A stretch of 64,000 bases of DNA, from the NCBI GenBank assembly GCA_036429605.1, contig CM071590.1, positions 2,604,001 through 2,668,000 on the forward strand, in the 5' to 3' direction. The notes beneath the pieces were generated by a model that made no database searches, was not told the DNA's origin, and worked only from the letters and a program-made list of their open reading frames with translations. Made by a program: the position numbers and the translations under genes. Positions 22,689 to 33,108 of the stretch are shown piece after piece. The stretch's first letter is position 1; each line of letters begins with the position of its first letter. Source of the stretch: Cladobotryum mycophilum (lineage: Eukaryota > Ascomycota > Sordariomycetes > Hypocreales > Hypocreaceae).

Positions 22689-25600
22689 ATGATGGCCTCG
22701 TTCGCTGACAGAATGGACAATGAGCAGTCCTACGGAGCTGCCGACGAGGGGCGCACCTCCAGGAGGGGTCGCCTTATGGGCAAGCTATTCAAGGCCAAAG
22801 ACAAAGATAAAGATCGAAAAGCTGCACGAGAGGATGCTTCTGCCGCGTCTTTAGATGCTTTTCTTCACAGCTCCTCTGACAATCTCAGCGTCGCTCACCC
22901 ACCGCCTCCTCCAACGACCTCCCTACCCAAGCTAGCCAAGCTCGATACCACTATCATATCACGTTACCCCCAAGCTTTATCGGTCAGCCAGACTCAACAA
23001 AACCGCCCTCTCGCCACTGGACGACTTGAATCCCGATCACCGAAACGAAGTCCCCGACCGGGAAAGAAGGGTCTTGTTGTGAGATTTGCAGATTCGCACC
23101 CTGAGGTTATTGGCGAAGGCGGTGATGAATCTGAAATACCCGTCGCGGACATATCCAAAAGAAAACCGGCCAAGAAACCATCAATTCCCCCAGCCGTTCA
23201 GCGCGGGCCCGCGCCATTACCCAACAGACAGCCAGGAGCATTCAATGGCGATGGTATGGGAGATGATGACGATGATTTTCGACCAAAGCCTCTGGTTCGA
23301 ACTCAAACTGGCTTCTCATCCATCTACGACTCCGAGCCCGAGACCAAGCCTGAGCCCGAACCCGAACCCAAACAGCAGTCGCCAGAACCGCCTCGGAGAG
23401 AGCAGGACACCATTCTTATTCCAGGAAAGCCTTCCCCGGCACGGTTCTTGGGGGCTTCGGACAGACACGATGACAATAGAAAATCATACATTGATCTCCA
23501 TCAGGCCCAGATGAGGCAGGCGGAAGGGAGAGCTTTTGCCAAGGCTGCTCGAACTGTCAGTGCAGCATCTCAGCATGCCTGGGAAGAAAAGAAACCACCA
23601 CCTCCCTCACAGGACCTCAGTAATTCTCCAGATTCGCCTCCATCCGCAGAAGCTGATATGAAGGGGGCGTCAGTGGACTACAGCCCGGCATCTGCTTCGA
23701 CTACCTCGAGTACATATCCATCAAACCAGTCTCCCTCAAAAGACAAGGAATTATTGTCGGTCCGCTCACTTAAGTCGCCCAAGAAGGAATTTGGATCGCC
23801 TCCAGCATCGATGGGCATGGCTTCAAGAGCGCTGTCGGTGAGGATCACAGACGCGGCTACTGCTAAAGAAGCTTTGGATCTCTTTGTCGCCAGGACCAAG
23901 CACCTCTTTGAATTATTCCGACTCCAAGCTGAATCTCGAAAACCAATGTCGTCATGTTCTCCAACACAATGCGTGCGAGCCGGGCTGTGGTGGTTTCTCA
24001 AGGGAAGAATGGGCTTAGAGTCGGCCATAAGAGACCGGCCCAGTACACCCCGATCGCAACTGCAGAACGATTTGGATAGACAACAGGCATACTCTAATTT
24101 GTCCAAGGGATATTGGCTCTGCGAACTAGTCCTTCGTGATATAACGAGGTCTCAGGAGGTAGAGCCAGAGGTATCTGATGTGTCGCAAAGCCTCATCTCA
24201 GCGTTAGCAAAGCTGTCAATATCTATGAAGCGAAATGGATTGCTGCCGCCCGAGGACGCTTTTCTCCCTCAAACTATTGACAAATCCATTTGGCTTGAAT
24301 ATCCACCACTGAGCCAAGATATGGTGGCTCTCCTTACTGGAAATTGGGGTTCGGGGTTGACGGCAATGCAGACGCCCATGTCCTATCTGGAGCTGTTGGA
24401 TGCCTTCCCGCTAGGAGATACACCAGAAACCTTCAGCTTCGGCAGGATATCAGCCGATGTGTTTCTGATGGAGCAGGGCAGAGAAAACCATAGGCTTTAT
24501 TTCCCTTCCATGTTATCGATGGTTCGACCTGTCAAACAAAGCGGGCTGGTATTTGTTCTCGCGAGTCAGGACGGCAACATACAGCTGCCAATCCAAGAAA
24601 TCAAGAATGCAGGACCAGTCTGGGAGGATGTACGCTGGAGAAACGAAACTTGCACTCTAGATGTGCGCCTGCCTCGCGGATTCATGCTGGTTGTGCAGCT
24701 GACACAAACCGATTACAGGATGCTCTGGGGCATGTATGACTTTGTTACCAAACTTCGTGCAACTCTTCAGCCGAGGGGCGATGAACAATTGATATTCCGG
24801 AATACCCTACCGTCTTTCCAGTATTTAGACGCAGACCCTCAATCACGGCTCTTCCCCAAGGAACCAGTGGCACAATGCGAGGTGGCTCTCTTTGAGAGCA
24901 TATACAAGGAGGGCGGTCCCTCAGGACCGAGGAGTCGGCATACGGGTTTCCGCATAGCTGTGGTGACCGGATCTCGAACAAAGACAGCAAGTGGCGTCCA
25001 GCACACTTTCCCACCACCTCTGCCAACGCAGTTTGGATTTTTCCGCGGTGAAGGAGACGCACCAGCTTTCTCAGTCAAAATTGAGAATGGGAGACAAAAG
25101 GGTCGAATGATTATGGTATTCAGCGACGAAAACGAAAGATTCCGCTTTCATTCGCTGCTTACGGGCACAGCTATTGATCACGGCGAGAAGATATTTTCCG
25201 ATGTTCCGATCAAAAACTTCTCCGTCTCACAGAGCCTTCGAGAGCCGACAGGCATGGCACCATTCAGCCGCATGCCTTGGAGAGCGGCCAGGGTTGTCAA
25301 TGATGAATACGGCCCCGATGGCGAGGAGCCCACAACGGTTCTTGCCGATAGGCTCAGAGTAGTGCTCGAGTATCAGCATGGTACTATCACGGATAGAATA
25401 AACGTCGCACCCGGAGAGCTGAGAATTCGACTAGAGGTGTCCAATGCCAAGGTGCTGAGACTCCTTCGTCAGCAGCAGCAGGATATGACCATGTCGGTTT
25501 CAGAAGCTCAGGTGCCAAAAGAACTCCCAAGGAACATGTCAGACTCGCTTCAACTCATGAAGATGAACCAGACCATCCGTTCCATCGAGTTTAATAATCT

Positions 25601-26162
25601 AAAGGATCTTCATAGCTTCCAAGCAGCAGTAACCGGTTTCGAGGTCATATTTGATGCCTTGGCAGTGACGTTTGCTATTTCACGACGTCGCATGGTTGTA
25701 CCCATTCACAAGAAGTGGGAGGCTGGGTATACAAGAATTCAGGTGGTGAAGCAGGAGGATAAGCAACTGCAGCTGCTGGCATTCTTTGAGGGCTTTCACC
25801 ACGGGCACTGCATGAACTTTTTGCTAAAAGGCACCGATGTGTACGAGAGCTTCCACAGGGGCAGCAAATCGGGCCTCAAGTTTATAGATGCAAAATTCCC
25901 CCTTCCACGTCTGCCCGAGGACAAGGACGGAGATTATGACGACATGGCATTCGTCTGCTTAGATCTTCCAGATCTCCCGGGAGAGCACGACGATATTTCA
26001 ATCATGTTTGAGAGGGAAGAAGGTAAGCTAGAATTGAGATATCCCCGCCAGGCATATATAATAGAAACAATGACTAACTTGATAATCACAGATCGAGATC
26101 GACTTTGTCAGTGCCTTCCAGCGCCAGTCAAAGGGTCTTCGAGGATATCGCGGTTGAAATAA
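22689..26162 (+). CDS. Large unrecognised fungal protein with disordered N-terminus and conserved-looking C-terminal half
   Basis: The first AUG of the frame is at 22689; the frame is open upstream but without AUG. Exons 22689-26022 and 26092-26162 encode about 1134 aa. The 69-bp intron (GTAAGC donor, CTAAC branch point) is a multiple of three with no stop, so retention would only add 23 residues. Residues 1-420 are disordered, with a basic N-terminus (RRGRLMGKLFKAKDKDKDRK) and an acidic-proline run (EPETKPEPEPEPKQQSPEPP). From about residue 425 the protein is folded-looking: a helical region (AKEALDLFVARTKHLFELFR) is followed by beta-rich segments that could form PH-like folds (residues about 870-1110). 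I do not recognise the family. A cortical or signalling scaffold is possible, but that is a guess. Confidence 0.82.
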   Translation: MMASFADRMDNEQSYGAADEGRTSRRGRLMGKLFKAKDKDKDRKAAREDASAASLDAFLHSSSDNLSVAHPPPPPTTSLPKLAKLDTTIISRYPQALSVSQTQQNRPLATGRLESRSPKRSPRPGKKGLVVRFADSHPEVIGEGGDESEIPVADISKRKPAKKPSIPPAVQRGPAPLPNRQPGAFNGDGMGDDDDDFRPKPLVRTQTGFSSIYDSEPETKPEPEPEPKQQSPEPPRREQDTILIPGKPSPARFLGASDRHDDNRKSYIDLHQAQMRQAEGRAFAKAARTVSAASQHAWEEKKPPPPSQDLSNSPDSPPSAEADMKGASVDYSPASASTTSSTYPSNQSPSKDKELLSVRSLKSPKKEFGSPPASMGMASRALSVRITDAATAKEALDLFVARTKHLFELFRLQAESRKPMSSCSPTQCVRAGLWWFLKGRMGLESAIRDRPSTPRSQLQNDLDRQQAYSNLSKGYWLCELVLRDITRSQEVEPEVSDVSQSLISALAKLSISMKRNGLLPPEDAFLPQTIDKSIWLEYPPLSQDMVALLTGNWGSGLTAMQTPMSYLELLDAFPLGDTPETFSFGRISADVFLMEQGRENHRLYFPSMLSMVRPVKQSGLVFVLASQDGNIQLPIQEIKNAGPVWEDVRWRNETCTLDVRLPRGFMLVVQLTQTDYRMLWGMYDFVTKLRATLQPRGDEQLIFRNTLPSFQYLDADPQSRLFPKEPVAQCEVALFESIYKEGGPSGPRSRHTGFRIAVVTGSRTKTASGVQHTFPPPLPTQFGFFRGEGDAPAFSVKIENGRQKGRMIMVFSDENERFRFHSLLTGTAIDHGEKIFSDVPIKNFSVSQSLREPTGMAPFSRMPWRAARVVNDEYGPDGEEPTTVLADRLRVVLEYQHGTITDRINVAPGELRIRLEVSNAKVLRLLRQQQQDMTMSVSEAQVPKELPRNMSDSLQLMKMNQTIRSIEFNNLKDLHSFQAAVTGFEVIFDALAVTFAISRRRMVVPIHKKWEAGYTRIQVVKQEDKQLQLLAFFEGFHHGHCMNFLLKGTDVYESFHRGSKSGLKFIDAKFPLPRLPEDKDGDYDDMAFVCLDLPDLPGEHDDISIMFEREEGKLELRYPRQAYIIETMTNLIITDRDRLCQCLPAPVKGSSRISRLK

Positions 26163-27090
26163 GTGAACGTCGAATAATAGCAAAAAAGAAGAAAAAAGTG
26201 ATAAACTGCCCGAGCCTAATGTTGTTACAATACTTGTTCATTCACAATGCGGGCATATGGATGCATTACAATTTTTTCGTATAATGTGGCGACAACTTCT
26301 GTATTGCCATTTTCAAACCTCCCAACTAAAAACTCGATTCAGCGGGGAATATGGATTAATCGCATGGGCCAATGACGGATGGAGAAAAGTGACGAAGAAG
26401 GGTGGAAGAGAAGTAATTCACGGCTTCAAGAGAAAGATGATCATTGGCCAGGCTGGCTCAAAAGCGGACAGTCCAATGAGGCGTTGCAAGGCTCAGTTGA
26501 CAATCGGCGCATAACATCGCAAAGGGGGTACGATACACACGGGGTGATGGAATTGTGAAAATAGCCATTGTTTGAGAAAGTTAAGCGAGCAGAGATCTAG
26601 TTTTCAAGATCCAGAAGTCAAGTGCCACAGGAGAGATTGAAGGGTGAAGATGAATATTCGGTGGAGGAGGCGTCAGAAGTGAAGCTGCGAAGCTGCATGA
26701 ATGAGATAGATAGAGGAACTCAATCCATCATATTTGGTCGCGAGACCAGTTGGGTGCCCTATCCTTTATGCAAGATTTTCGAACTGTTCTTGTTGCGCTT
26801 ACTTAGTACCTTCACCCAGCATATCGTCAGTGGCGGAAGAAGCCGCTTGACGGGCGTTTGAGATCCCAAATGCGGCGCCGTCACCGGAAACCGCGGAGGC
26901 TATTCGAGGTCTCATGGATGTCCGACAAGTTGAGGGCGTGACGCCACGGAGTTTGAACCAAGCCCGGGACGCCGTCTTGTCATAAGACAGGGGGAAGATG
27001 ATGGAGTCGTCAAGGGCAGAGCGAATTATTGGGAATGTATGTAAGATGAGGAGTTGAGTCATCGTGTAAAGACAGGGAGGTAAAAAATTG

Positions 27091-27126
27091 AAATTAAAAT
27101 TAAAATAAAATAAAATAAAATAAAAA
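27091..27126. repeat. (TAAAA)n microsatellite
   Basis: Imperfect TAAAA/TTAAAA repeat of about 36 bp in intergenic DNA. Confidence 0.8.
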
Positions 27127-27647
27127 CACCGCTGGTCATCCCATACAAGATCATACATACTGTTAATGGTTGCATTTGGACACTCCGATGGATTGGCAGG
27201 GTTGGTTGGCTGAGGCTCCTGGGCATCATCTATGGACCCAGTCGGTTCAAGCTTTTTTCCCTTCCCTTGTGGATTCTTTAAGGTACGGTGTAGCAACGGT
27301 TCAAAACAGCTCCATACTGTTGCAGGCGCTAACGCAAACCCGCAGCAGCGTTATGTTGGAGTTATCCATGTACGACCGAACTAAACGCCATGATGGAAGA
27401 GGAGCGCATTACGCTCGTTTGTACAGGGTACTTGGGGGCAATGGCTGGTGGTAGTGGTCACAGTATCTGTAGGTACTAACTTGTAGGTAGCACATGGCAA
27501 TGTAATCAGCACTCATCTCATCTCATTCTGGTTGTCCTTCCTTGCCTTTGCCCTTTGACCCTGTGGATTATAAGGCTGATTGATCCTCGTCATTAAGCCC
27601 TTGGCTGATCTCATGTGATCCGAAGTACCTATACTGAGTACTACCTA

Positions 27648-27682
27648 CTACCTAGTAGTACCTCTTAAGAGGTACTAGGTAG
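27648..27682. repeat. Inverted repeat CTACCTAG...CTAGGTAG around TACCTCTTAAGAGGTA
   Basis: A perfect 16-bp palindrome at 27659-27674 is flanked by inverted CTACCTAG (27648-27655) and CTAGGTAG (27675-27682). Only a 3-bp insertion on the left arm breaks symmetry. It could form a hairpin or cruciform. Confidence 0.75.
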
Positions 27683-29177
27683 CTGATGAAAGCACGTTGG
27701 AAGCTTATTAGCTGGGTCTGGTCTGACTCGGAGCTTCCCAGATTTACCAGAGATGGACGCTCCCTCCGGGTAAACGTACCCGCAAAACAACGTCATCAGT
27801 AAACCGGCCCGCCACTCCTTTTGTCTGGGCAACAACAACCCCTCCATGTTCCCTTTCTGTTGAAGACAACACTCAGCGGATGATTGGGGGTCCTCCCTTG
27901 CTTGTAGAGGTACAGGCAGGTACCCAGTACCTTTTATATAGTGGTATCCGCGGGATACACCAAGAGACCGCCGACCCTTTTCTTTCTACGCTTGCTGCAT
28001 GCGTGTCCATACCTACTACCTACACGATCCACGATTATTCGAATGATCCGTCTTGATTTTCAATTTAGTGGCCACGGGGGCAAATCAATTCGTTTCCAGG
28101 GCGTTCATGTACAGGGTACTAGGGTACACGTTCAGGTTGTGGTTGCCTTGAGTTATAGTAATCTTTGAAGAGGAGGTACCTTTGATTCATCCCATGAATG
28201 GATCTAAGGCTCATTCGTGACTGGTGGTGGTCAATCAACTTGATGCCTCCTTCCCTTTGACCTTGCATTCCTTTCTTTGCCTAATAGATTCGACCTGATG
28301 CTAGAAAATGCCACAAACACTGCTTTCTTCCTAAAACCTGGCTCGAGTTACTTTTTCTCTCTCCTCCTTCATCATCAGTTTCCTACGACTCGAGTCTTTG
28401 ATCTGATTATCGGTTCCCTTCCTTGTTAGAGCAAGTTCTAGTTATCGTTTATTATTAGACGACAACACTTACGTCAATCATCCAAACTCAACTTTTTTTT
28501 TTTTTTGCGTTTCCTGCCTGCAACTCCGCCACTGTAAGTCATGCCGTGACTAGCCATTTATACCAGGCCTCATCTTATACTACATACAACCTGTTCTTTT
28601 TCTCACCCTGCTTGCCTGCCTAGTAGCACTTTCAATCCACCCAGCGCTACATACTTACGTACCTCTCCAACTAGGCACCCGAATTATCGAACCTACCCCC
28701 GAAAAGCACAGCCTCGGAAGCTCGCTCTTAAAGGACAAAGTAGCTGTCGCGATAGCGTTGGCCAAGCTCTTGAACGCAGAGTCAGTAGGAGGGGTTTGGC
28801 TCCTCCCAGCAGCTTTTTTCAGCGATTTTTTGCGCCAGCGGCTCCATCATCCATGGTTATGGGTCTAGCCTCAGTTGTTACAGGAGCTCGGCGAAGAGCC
28901 TCCACTCTCGGCAGTATGAGTCCCAAATCCCAACCTATCCCCCTCCACTTCGTCATTCGCCGGGACATCCCACCTTGATGTACTACAACCATCTTCTTGA
29001 ATCCCTCCACCGAGTAACGGCGCGAACGCTTGCTCCAGGGGATATGTCTGCTGCGAGCGCCATTTTCCACCCGACAACTCTCTTCTAATACACTATCACT
29101 GCCATTTTTCCTTTCATATTACACCCTTGTCGCTATAGAAGCATAATTTTATTTTTATTTTTTTATAAAAGTTCACA

Positions 29178-31086
29178 ATGTTAACCGGCTGGTTTTCTCA
29201 ACCTGCAGGCAACCGATCCTCAACAGACGAGGGGCGACTCGGCGACGATGACGATACTCAGGTTGTGGAACCCGACCAAGGCAATGGTGAGACTCTACGC
29301 AGCGGAAAGCAGCGGTGGAAACCGAACAATGGAGAGTGTGGCATCGTTTCCTACACTTTTGTTTCGTTTTTGCCCACACTTTCCCATCGCTCCCCGCATG
29401 CTGCGATGAAGTATGATATCGGGCTAACCACCTTGCAGTTCTCTCACACATCATCTCCCAGCTCCGACCTGGCGCCGACCTGAGCCGGGTTGTTCTGCCT
29501 ACCTTCATCCTCGAACCCCGAAGCATGCTCGAGAGAATAACAAAGTATGCGCTACACCACGTTACAGCCAAACTCTTGCAGAATACGGAGAAACTAACCT
29601 TCCATGTTCTAGTTTTATGTGCCACCCCGAGATGCTTTTACATATCCCGACGATAGATGACCCTGTTGAGCGCTTCGTCTCTGTTGTCAAGTTTTATTTG
29701 AGCGGTTGGCATATTCGTCCTCAGTGCGTACTCTGTGTCGGATCAAAAGGAATACACTAACAAGTTCACAGCGGTGTTAAGAAACCCTTAAATCCCATTC
29801 TGGGCGAGATCTTTAGCTGTTACTGGGACCTTGAAAATGGGAAACGAGCCTACTACATCTCCGAACAAACCTCACATCATCCGCCCAAATCGAGCTACTT
29901 CTATCTGGCACCAGACTACAATATTAGAATCGATGGAACCCTGAAACCGCGAAGCAGATTTCTTGGAAACTCTGCGGCCAGTTTAATGGAGGGCATTGCT
30001 TTCCTCACACTGCTAAATAGGGGCAGCCCGAATAAGGGCGGCGAACAATAGTGAGCCCCTGAATGCTATTTAGATCTATTTTGAAAATACTGACGATTGT
30101 ATAAAGCATTTTGACACAGCCCAATATGTACGCGAGAGGAATTCTGTTCGGGAAAATGAAGTATGAGCTCGGAGATCACAGCTTTGTTCGTTGCCCTGAG
30201 CTAGATTTGACAGCCGATATCGACTTCAAGACCAAAGGTTGGGTTGGCGGTACCTACAATGCTATTGGAGGCGTCATCAAGAGAGAGAGCACAGGCGAGG
30301 TACTTTTTGAGTTGTCCGGGTTATGGAGCGAGAAAATGTACATCAAAGACGTGACAGTAAGTACTCGGAACTTCTCAGCTGGCAAGGAAAATTGTGCTGA
30401 CTTTCACCAAGACTGGTCACCAAGAAATGTTCTTCGATGCCACAAAAGCGAAGCCTAGTTCCCCACTCGTGCGACCTATTCAGGAGCAAGAAGAACGTGA
30501 GTCTCAGAGATTATGGGAGAAGACGGCGATTGCTGTAAAAGAACGCAACCACGAAGTAGCCACAGACGAGAAGACCAAGATTGAGGATAGGCAACGCGAG
30601 GAAGCCGCCGCTAGAGCTCAAGAGGGCGTCGAATGGCATCCCCGACTGTTCCGCGCTGTTAAGATTGGCCATGGTGAACCAGAAGAAAATGAAGAGAGCC
30701 TGGAATGGATCATCGACGCTGAGATGTAAGTGTCCACGTCGACTTGGCATTGACCACCCCACTAACAGCTGCGCAGTGACACATCGGCGCCACCTGAGAA
30801 CCAGGCCGAGCAAGTCATGGCGATATACCCCGTTATAGATGGCCAGAAACTCAATGGGAAGAACCATTCAGCTTCTACATCAAACCATACCGGGCAGCCA
30901 ACAACCAAAGCTCCCTCGAAGGACACAGCAGAAGACAACCTAATCGACTTTGAACAAAATGATGCACCAAAAGTAAAGCCAGTAAGCCCATCCGATGACA
31001 TTCAGAGCATGCTTGCAGCGACAGGAAAGCCTGCTGAAGGACCTCTGATGGATTTTACGAAAGACTTGAGAAAGGATCTGCTGTGA
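29178..31086 (+). CDS. Oxysterol-binding protein-related lipid-transfer protein (OSH family)
   Basis: Seven exons: 29178-29286, 29439-29544, 29613-29723, 29772-30050, 30107-30356, 30412-30725 and 30777-31086, giving 492 aa. All junctions keep the frame. The ORD signature EQTSHHPP is present (within AYYISEQTSHHPPKSSYFYL), preceded by KKPLNPILGEIFSCYW and followed by KGWVGGTYNAIGG and later EWHPRLF. There is no PH or ankyrin region, so it is a short Osh4/Kes1-like member that shuttles sterol and PI4P between membranes, especially at the Golgi/ER. The start is the ATG at 29178 with a short N-terminal extension. Unlike yeast Osh4, it ends in a disordered tail of about 80 residues with DNLIDFE and PLMDFTKDL motifs. 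Confidence 0.93.
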
Positions 31087-31472
31087 GGCCATGGTCACTA
31101 ATAGAGGAGCTGGCAAGGATAGGTCGGAATCGGGCACTGAGCATCAGAGGACTTGGGACATGGTTTAAATACATCGCGGCGCGAAATTGGGGCTGGTTAT
31201 AAAACGGGTAACCGATCATGGCATACGTGCGTAATCTATGTTGGTGTTGACATCTTGATTTTGAAGACGGCATCATAAGAAACTTGGGCGAAAAAAAAGT
31301 TTTGACTGGGAAATATATATCAATTTGGATTCATATGGAGTAGCACATTTAGAACCGTTAACATGATATCAATCAATGAGTTGCCTAGAATACCCCCTAT
31401 CCCTGAACGCCGCCCAAACATACAATTTCTTTTACAAGTCTTGCAAAATCCTAACTATGGACAAGGCGGTTC
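31087..31472. other. Convergent intergenic region
   Basis: 3' flanks of the OSBP (+) and U2AF (-) genes, with an A8 run at 31291-31298 and ATATATAT. No gene is seen. Confidence 0.55.
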
Positions 31473-32251
31473 CTAAAAACGCCGCCTTGAGGGCTCTGGT
31501 GTCGGTGATCGGCTGGCGCTCTTCTCATCTCGTCCGCGCATCTTAAGCCACTTCTTGGTGCTGAGTGTAAGCTCCCTGTCGAGTTCATCGCTGGGGTTCT
31601 TTCGGTGGATAAAATTGCAGAAGCCACCACGAACGCAGCCCTCGCCGCTGTTGAGACGGCAGCAGGCTTCTCTGAAGTCTGTGACGGGGCTGAGTTCGCA
31701 GTAGATGGGACGGGCGGCGTACCACCTGCTGTTGAGTTCGTCGCAGGCTTTTTGGGCGGATTCTTCGTACTTGAAGCGCGCGTAGACGTTGCCAATGAGA
31801 TCTGGTGACGAGGTTGTTAGTATATCTGATGCACCATATAGGACAAACAGAATGGGAGAGAATACGTACGATCATTGTTGTTGTCGCAGACGACTAGCTC
31901 TTCCAGCTCGCCGTACTTGCACAGCTCACACCAGATGTCCTCGTAGAAGGCGTCGAAGTGGTTCTGCAGCTGGGAAGGGTTCATGCGGTTCTTGGGATCG
32001 TAGGCAGGGTTCTGGTAGAGGTTGGGCATGAGGATGGTTTGACTGTAGGAGGGCTTGACATGTTTTCTGGAGCAGCGGTCGCCGTGTCGGCAGGCACCGA
32101 TTTTCTAGAAGCGCGCATCGGGGTTAGCTGCTATGCTGATGATGCATTGGAATTGGTGGGAAATGATGTAAGAGAGAGGACTTACAAAGTAGAAGGAGCA
32201 GTTGACCTTGTCAAGCTCTGTGCCAAAGATGGAGGCGAGGAAATTGGCCAT
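31473..32251 (-). CDS. U2 snRNP auxiliary factor small subunit (U2AF35/U2AF23)
   Basis: Recognises the 3' splice-site AG as a heterodimer with the large U2AF subunit. Minus-strand exons 32186-32251, 31870-32104 and 31473-31801 encode 209 aa. Order: N-terminal MANFLASIFGTELDKVNCSF, then the first CCCH zinc finger (FYFKIGACRHGDRCSRKH). The UHM/RRM region is MPNLYQNPAYDPKN through FEDIW-like FYEDIWCELCKYGELEEL and GNVYARFKYEESAQKACDEL. The second CCCH finger is CCRLNSGEGCVRGGFCNFIH. It ends in a short RS-like tail (SASRSPTPEPSRRRF). The long RS/Gly tail of animal U2AF35 is absent, as in fission-yeast U2AF23. Introns are 81 and 68 bp. Confidence 0.95.
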
Positions 32252-33108
32252 GTTGGATTTTGTATATGTCGAATTGGATGTGTTTTTGGGGTGATGGTGA
32301 TGATTGGTATAATAGTTTCGGCTTTGTTTGAAGGGGAAGGATTTGGGGAAGGATAGAGCTTAGCCTTGCGCCACGGGAAAGAGATGAGGCTGAGTCACGT
32401 GTGTGGCTGATTTGTCAAAGGGGAGTTTTGGGTATCGAAGCTTCTTTCATGTTCGTTTAAAATTTATAATGGACATTAGAGATGATTCTCTTTCTTTCTA
32501 CTTCCCATATGTTTCTTTTCTTTTACCCTTTTTAGACGCTTCATTGAGGATAATCGGAGATCTTTGGTTTCTGTTTCAAGTGGCTAGTAGGAGCTGATAT
32601 CCATATCTCCAGCCACAGTTATTGAAGCTACTAGGTAAGATAGCGGTAGCTACTTATCTTATCTTACTGGCATAAAAAAGAATCAAGCCACAACGCGACT
32701 TCAATATTGACGCGCGCAACCTGTGGCCGTTGCAAGGCAAGCAAAGAACTGACAAGGTCCGTGCAGTGGAACCCACCCACCTAATTTACCATCCAATGCA
32801 ACAAGTCACATCAATTCCAAGACCCTAGCCATGCTCAAGTTGGCAATCCTAGCTGTGACAATCTCGTTCCCCTGATACGGTCCCCAAGATAGTCAGTCGA
32901 CGACGAAACTTTTTTCTTTGCTGTCTAAACGTCGAACCGTTCGCCGTTTTCGACCGTTCGAACCGGTTTTTTCCCCCCGACCATCATCATCGAGCAATGA
33001 TTTCGCAATTATAACGACCCGAAGCCCAACGAATATTCCCTTTTCCCCTGTCAACTTGAAAATATCCCCTCCCCCTCCCCTTGGGGTTCTCGGACGAGCC
33101 ACGGCACA
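32252..33108. other. Divergent promoter region, U2AF (-) / ELMO (+)
   Basis: A CACGTG E-box lies at about 32397-32402, on the U2AF side. The region is pyrimidine-rich near the ELMO start (TTTTCCCCTG, CCCCTCCCCCTCCCC). No gene is seen. Confidence 0.55.

Larger units (their letters stand above)
26163..29177. other. 3.0-kb intergenic region without a supported gene
   Basis: Contains a (TAAAA)n microsatellite (27091-27126), a TACCTAGTA-type inverted repeat (27648-27682), and many short homopolymers. A GTAAGT at 28534 could be the donor of a 5' UTR intron of the oxysterol-binding protein gene. Candidate reading frames are short and of low complexity. Confidence 0.55.

Noticed and set aside
26023..26091. 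Retained in-frame 69-bp segment as coding in the 22689 gene
   Set aside because: It has a GTAAGC donor, CTAAC branch point and CACAG acceptor, so splicing is more likely. Both readings share the same end.
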